Positions 58,545-64,000 of a stretch of DNA of 64,000 nucleotides are shown here, one piece after another (position 1 is the stretch's first letter; the number at the start of each line of letters is the position of its first letter). This DNA is from Sabethes cyaneus (Eukaryota > Arthropoda > Insecta > Diptera > Culicidae): positions 205,035,939 through 205,099,938 of the forward strand of contig NC_071355.1 in assembly GCF_943734655.1 (NCBI RefSeq). The letters run 5' to 3'. A program made the position numbers and the translations under genes. The notes under the pieces are model-generated. The model saw only the letters and a program-made list of their open reading frames with translations, did no database searches and was not told the DNA's origin.

Positions 58545-61500
58545 ATTCTTTAAATATCTACTCTAGCAGCTTTTAATAATATTGTTTGTTACTGGCTCTG
58601 GATCTGCATTTTTACTCTTACGGGAACTAATAAGAAAACTTATCTTCTGTGGTGGGAATAGTCTAGCTTCAAACTATGGTGTGCAGCTGACTGCTGCAAG
58701 GCACAACTCGGCGCTTGGCTGCTAAACTCAACTTCGAAACCGGCCGATTATGGAACGCGGATAACTCAAACTTTTCCGGTAGTTATCCCATGACTATCCG
58801 ATGTTTTCAGGTGTTAACTAATTGGTCGAACTCAACTAGAACGTGTTACTGATTAGATAACAGACAATGAAAAAAAAGATTCGTCACCGGGCGAGTTTGA
58901 CCGAATTGACTTCTCTTGAGACCAGTCATCTGTTTGCTGTCTGAAAATCCCTATGAGGGAAGAGAAACAAAGACTGTTTATCATATATCTTTCCTTACAA
59001 AAATTAATCGAATTTAACAAAAAAATCTAAAATTTCAAAGCATAAAACTTGACAATTCACGAAAATATTCATTTGAAATTGGCACAAAACATCTATGACC
59101 TTCCATATTTCCCTAATTTGCACACCGAATTGTACTGCTTTCCTTGTCTAAGACGTAAATAACAGCATCTTGAATAGTAGTAGTTAATTTAACATTGCAT
59201 TCATTGGCAGCCAGCTAATTGCAATTTTAGGTTTCAATAGTAAAACTTAATTCATTAAAAACTTGCACTACACTAGCTGGCCAGCTCCTTGTTTGGCTAA
59301 CCTTCGGCCGGCGGACAAGGGGCAGAAACCCAGCAGCAAGCAGGAACGGAAAATAATTCTCAATCACGGTTGCAGTTTCGTCGAAAAACCAACAAATTAA
59401 TATTTTCGCTCGGTAAGATAGCAGCCACGAATGGACGCTTAATTTGACGGCAATAATTATTTCTTTTCAGCAAAGTTGTTCTCCAAGTGGATCGCTTGCC
59501 AGTAAGAATCGCTTGCTACTGCAGCGATCACGCTTCTGTAAGTTTGCTCCTTCAACACGGTCCACTCATTGTTCGTTCCCACGCCTAGGGTTGATTTTTA
59601 GTCAAATTGTAAGAGCAATACTTGCAGAATTATATTCCAAGTAGCGCATCCAAATTGAGGTTTAACTGAAACTAAAACTTGTTTTCCACATTTTCCACAA
59701 CCCAGCCCTGGCTCCGATTCCACTTTGATATAACTATACCCATCAAATGTAAATATAGTTGTACTATCCGCTTTGTACTGGCTACCGTTGTGGAAATGCG
59801 GAAATTTACTCGTTCTTCAATATTGGTTATCCGACAATTTTTATGAGTTGCACAATAATAAACGTTGTAGACTTGCGGAAATCTATTTTTTTCTAGATGA
59901 AACACGCACTGGCATCATATTGTATTTTAATAGTTTTTGATGTTTTGTTATTCATAAGAAAATGCTCAACCTCAACTGCATATTGCATATTCATACATCT
60001 TCCGCCAAACCGTACCGAAACTTGGCAAAAACAATTTTTATTTCTGTTTCGAATAGAGCAAATAGCAAAATGTTATAAAATACATCCGCTACGGGTGGAA
60101 ACAGCACAAACAAAAGAAGACTTCAGCTAGCGAGCGAAAAACAACATCCGTCTTAGTCGAACAGCAGTGTATATGTATAACTTGCACCATCCCGAATGAC
60201 TCTCCCTCTGTGTCGGACATTATGAAATTCATTTCCTGATACCGGCCTGACTTAAACTTACTTCTGCTGCTTGTTGTGCCATTGGCTGCGGAAAGCCCAG
60301 ATGAAGCTGCTACTGCTACTATCTACTACTACTACTACTACTGAGCTGGGTTAGACTTTGAGAGCTCCGCCGGAAACGAGTGCTGGATGCAAATTAAGTG
60401 CTTCGCTTGTGAGCCCGGAATCGGATCGGAGTTTTTCTGCAGTTCCAGCCATTCTTTCAGCATTTCCGCCTCAGTGCGCCGAAACAATGGAACGCTTTCC
60501 CGATGTTAATAACGACGTAATCAAATAAAGTGAAATCAATTGATGAACATCGAGTATTTGCATAAGTCAACGTCGCTGTCGCATAAGAAAAATTAAGAAA
60601 AGACCATAGTTGAGTTCATTTTTCACTCTACAGTTTCTATTTATTCATATTCTGTTGCATATAATAGCATATAACTGAGCGATTAGTTGACGTCGTAATT
60701 TTTAATAGCAATATATAGTCATTCTTGAGTTGGTCAAAACAATAAAAATTTTAAAACTCTCAGGAAGCTGATACTGGGTAAGGGGTAATTCCAAAAAATC
60801 AAAAAAAAAATGCGAGTGTCACGAAAAAATGAAACATTTTGAGCGCCAATAGCTTAGCGGCTTCCTGATCGATTTTCAATATTTTTGCGCCATACGAAAT
60901 CTTCTACGAATCCACACCAATAAATACAACTATTGATTTTTAAGTGCGAGCTTGGTAGCAAACGGTGAACGACTCACTAGGAACAAGCGACACAAATTGA
61001 ACGGGACTTTAACTTTGATTCCTTTGCCGCGTCCAGACTGAAATTGAAATGGCAGAGCGAGGGTAGTTGCGAATCTTTATAAAATTGTTTACCTTCAGGG
61101 CTTCAATTTTGTCCAGGTTTACTGGTAAAGTAAAATTTCCTGTCCTTTTGGAAAGTAAAGGATCAGTCGCTTTTTTTAGAATCGTAGTAAACGAAACCGC
61201 AGGTGTATAAGATTATCGTACCGGGCCTGGGAAGCAAAACAGTGCTTCCATGTGATTGGCTGATTCGTTCGATCTTGACAATGCTTTATATTTTATGGTT
61301 TTTTTCAATAGTGATTTGACAAATTATTTTTATATTTGCTGTATTAATCAATTTTTAAGAAAATTTCTGAACGATTGATGCAAATATCTCTAAAATCCAT
61401 GGAAAAACGGCTAGTTACCATGCTGCATCAATATCCGGACACTTAAGCAGGTCATATTTTTAATATGCTCCGTAAACAATAATTTCGCAATATTTTAGTA

Positions 61501-61905
61501 ATTGCTTTGTACTATAATCAAATATAAAGCTTAAATTTGCAATAACACATCAATTTTACAATCAAAACTCAATAAAATACATTGAAATAAGAAAAATTAA
61601 CAGGCTTGTCGTGTTCATAAATCCGGACACCTCACATCTCAGTGAATCAATATCCGGACATTTTGAATCGTTTTCCGGACAGGTAAAACTTTCTCAGAAG
61701 AACCTTAAACTTTACAGAAGAACCTTAAAACCAGCCGTAGAACTTCGGTATGCGTTTAGGTTCATCGATTGAGTTCAGCAAGAATATCAAGAGGAAACAT
61801 TGCCATTGGTCTCTGGTAGCACCCCGTAGCCCCTCAGGAGTTTATGCGACTACGATTTGCGGTTGCAAAAATCTTTTAGGCAGGACGGTACACAAAGAGT
61901 TCTTC
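58545..61905. other. Long stretch without a recognised gene
   Basis: About 3.4 kb. (TAC)n microsatellite at 60325-60342. A copy of the dispersed repeat of 32740-32950 lies at about 60785-60960. ATCCGGACAC occurs several times at 61433-61683 (direct copies), a likely remnant of another repeat. No domain recognised in any frame. Confidence 0.45.
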
Positions 61906-61910
61906 AGTGG

Positions 61911-63842
61911 CACGCTATGTCTGAAGGGTGCGATTATGCAACTTTGATGTACACAAAATTTTCTTTCACAACGTGTTAGTACAGGTCTTCACGATTCAGA
62001 ATATGCTAATTTAAAAAAAATCAATCGGGAAAAAATGGAAAAAAGTCAATTTGAATATTGTAGCTATAATCAACCGGGTACAGGTGTACACACTTTTATT
62101 TCATAATAAAAAGTGCTCCGATTTTGTTCAAACTTTGTGGTTTTGTTCTTTTTATGGATATTTTAGACCCGTATTTTTAATTTGGCGCTTAGGGTGCCTC
62201 CTCTTGATTTGGGGTGGTCCTAAAAATCAGTATCATAATCATGACACTCTTCTTTTGAATTCTTAACTTTTCCGTGCCAATTTTGAATACTGACACGAAA
62301 TCTTTAAATATTTAAATTTTTGTGCTTGATTGAATGAAAATTGTTAAATATGGAGAATGTCACTTGAAATAATTCGAAACAGTGGACCCCTCGTTGTTGA
62401 TTGAGCTGATTTTTGGCTAACTTCAACATTTTTATCGTGTGACATTCCCTAAATTTGCTATATAAACAAATAACAAATGACACAGTTTTGTAAAAAGAAA
62501 GGATGAGGCTTTCAAATTAAATAAAACATTTTTGGAGCGTTCAAATCCAAATGTTGCCATATTAGATTATACCAAGAAATCGACTTTTTGTCACATCAAT
62601 CGGTTTTATCTAAGATCTAAGATGACCGTTAACATTATTTCCGCTAAATTTGAAAGCATTATCTTTCTTCTTTACAAAACTATGCTGTTTGTAATTTATT
62701 TAATAGCAAATTTAGGATATATTACATTACGAAATTGTCAGGATTTGATAAAAATCAACTTTTTTGAAAACTGGCGAGCGAGGGGTCCACTGTTTCAGGT
62801 TGTTAAAAGTGTAATTCTAAGCTTTTAGTTATTTTCAGTGACCCAATCATAAAAACTTCAATATTTAAAGACCCCTTGTCCCTAGTGGTCTCGTTTTAAC
62901 CTCCAATTGCTACTCATTGTATACTTTATTGTCGGTATGTTTCTATTCAATCGTTTAAACGGAGCAACCCTAGGTTCGGGAGATACGATTTTTCAAACTT
63001 TTTTAAAAGTGATTCTTGAGCCGAAATGGTGCTAAATTCTGTGGATATTTCCTGCTATTAAGCACGTTGGTAACGTTTAGAATAAAAAGTTCAGTTTTAT
63101 CATTTATCATTTACCTTTTTCAAGTGGAACTACTAAAATTTGAAAATTGTGAAAATATGTTTTGTTCCGCCATCAAAAAAACGTGAATACCTTAGCAAGA
63201 TTTGAACATACGTCAATACGTTCTTCGGCAAAGTTGTTCGTCATAAAATTTTCCATCTATACAGTATATCTATGTTGTTCGGAGACACTGTTCGATACCC
63301 TGTTTTGACGTTTATTTAAATTAAATTACGAAAATTTTGAATTTTTGCCGAATTCAATAAATTTTTGTAACCAAATATGACTCCAGACATGCCACCATAA
63401 CTTTTTTATAAATGTATCAGTTCTCAATGATTGTGAAAAAATAGTTAAGTACCTTGTTTCACTTATTTTAACATTTCTAAAAATATTTTTTTAAATTTAC
63501 TCCTGAAAAATGCCATTTTTTCATAAAACTCAAATGTGCGACCCCTAAATCGCGTCAACCAATGTTGACGTCATATAAAAGTTTTGTTGTGACACCCTAA
63601 GCTCTCATTTGAGGGGTGAGCCCCCGGGTTTTCTGACATAGTGCTATTTTGAAATACTCTAGCGTACATCTGTACCAGGTAGATTATAGCTAAAATAATC
63701 AAATTGACTTTTTTGAATTTTTTCCCGATGGATTTTTTTAAAATTAGCATATTCTGAATCGTGAAGACCTGTACTAACACGTTGTGAAAGATAATTTTAT
63801 GTACATGAAAGTTACATAATCGCACCCTTCAGACATAGCGTG
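61911..63842. mobile_element. DNA transposon-like element with ~190-bp inverted ends and 5-bp duplication
   Basis: The left end CACGCTATGTCTGAAGGGTG and the right end (its complement) match over ~190 bases with scattered differences. Direct repeats AGTGG lie at 61906-61910 and 63843-63847. CAC...GTG termini with a 5-bp duplication recall Transib-type ends, but the longer end sequence is not diagnostic and no transposase motif was found in the interior. A nested 421-base segment with its own inverted ends sits inside. Class unknown. Confidence 0.75.
62376..62796. repeat. Nested inverted repeat inside the 61911-63842 element
   Basis: GAAACAGTGGACCCCTCG at 62376-62393 and its exact complement at 62779-62796 enclose AT-rich sequence. 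Could be a younger MITE or the original inner part of the host element; no duplication was identified. Confidence 0.6.
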
Positions 63843-64000
63843 AGTGGTGTACAGCATATTCTGTTAACTTTTAATGGAGAGTTCATACTACAAAAATAAA
63901 TAAGTCCTGTTTACAAAAATATGTTAAAAAATCCACCAGTACGTTAGTTTTATAGAAGCCAATAGTTTCAATAGTTTTATCTCAAAATGAAGTAGCCTTT

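Overview
The window looks like repeat-rich, gene-poor nuclear DNA of a dipteran, most likely a mosquito. The pointers are an internally deleted Tc1/mariner element of the DD37E type (a mosquito-associated group), tRNA-derived SINEs, Penelope-like elements, several AT-rich foldback MITEs and degraded non-LTR retrotransposons. I found no convincing host protein-coding gene, no true tRNA or rRNA gene, and nothing prokaryotic. Every long open frame is either a transposon protein or a by-product of a simple-sequence array.

Layout. 1-376: 3' end of a non-LTR retrotransposon. About 2985-7620: nearly complete two-ORF non-LTR element (PHD-like and CCHC ORF1; endonuclease plus reverse transcriptase ORF2) with one frameshift. 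8060-14370: dense layer of MITEs, a SINE split by a TTAA insertion and a Helitron-like repeat. 14395-15970: a dispersed repeat and two SINE copies. 15970-20392: two nearly identical Penelope-like copies head to head, inserted as one unit between 13-base direct repeats. 20406-25125: minisatellite and two RT remnants. 25397-26054, 28340-28560 and 29539-29886: three smaller inverted Penelope-type elements. 30696-33310: SINEs and tandem repeats. 33991-35104: a (GCTGT)n satellite. 35105-46500: mostly unassigned, with a hAT MITE, a BEL/Pao integrase remnant and non-LTR remnants. 50525-51589 and 56280-57457: two large satellites apparently grown from related hexamers. 57799-58540: the deleted DD37E element. 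61911-63842: a 1.9-kb element with inverted ends of about 190 bases.

Most notable result: the Penelope-like insertions here recur as inverted (head-to-head) dimers. Three have readable 12-13-base target duplications outside the whole dimer, so each dimer apparently inserted in one event. In each of these three, only one of the two outer ends carries an extra tail of about 30-45 bases. The arms carry hammerhead-ribozyme-like motifs: one family matches the conserved core well (CTGAAGA, hairpin, GAAAC, GTC, closing stem), the other has a consistent U-to-C change at one core position.

Boundaries given as 'about' are read by eye. Family names rest on protein motifs, termini and target duplications visible in the sequence; no database search was run.
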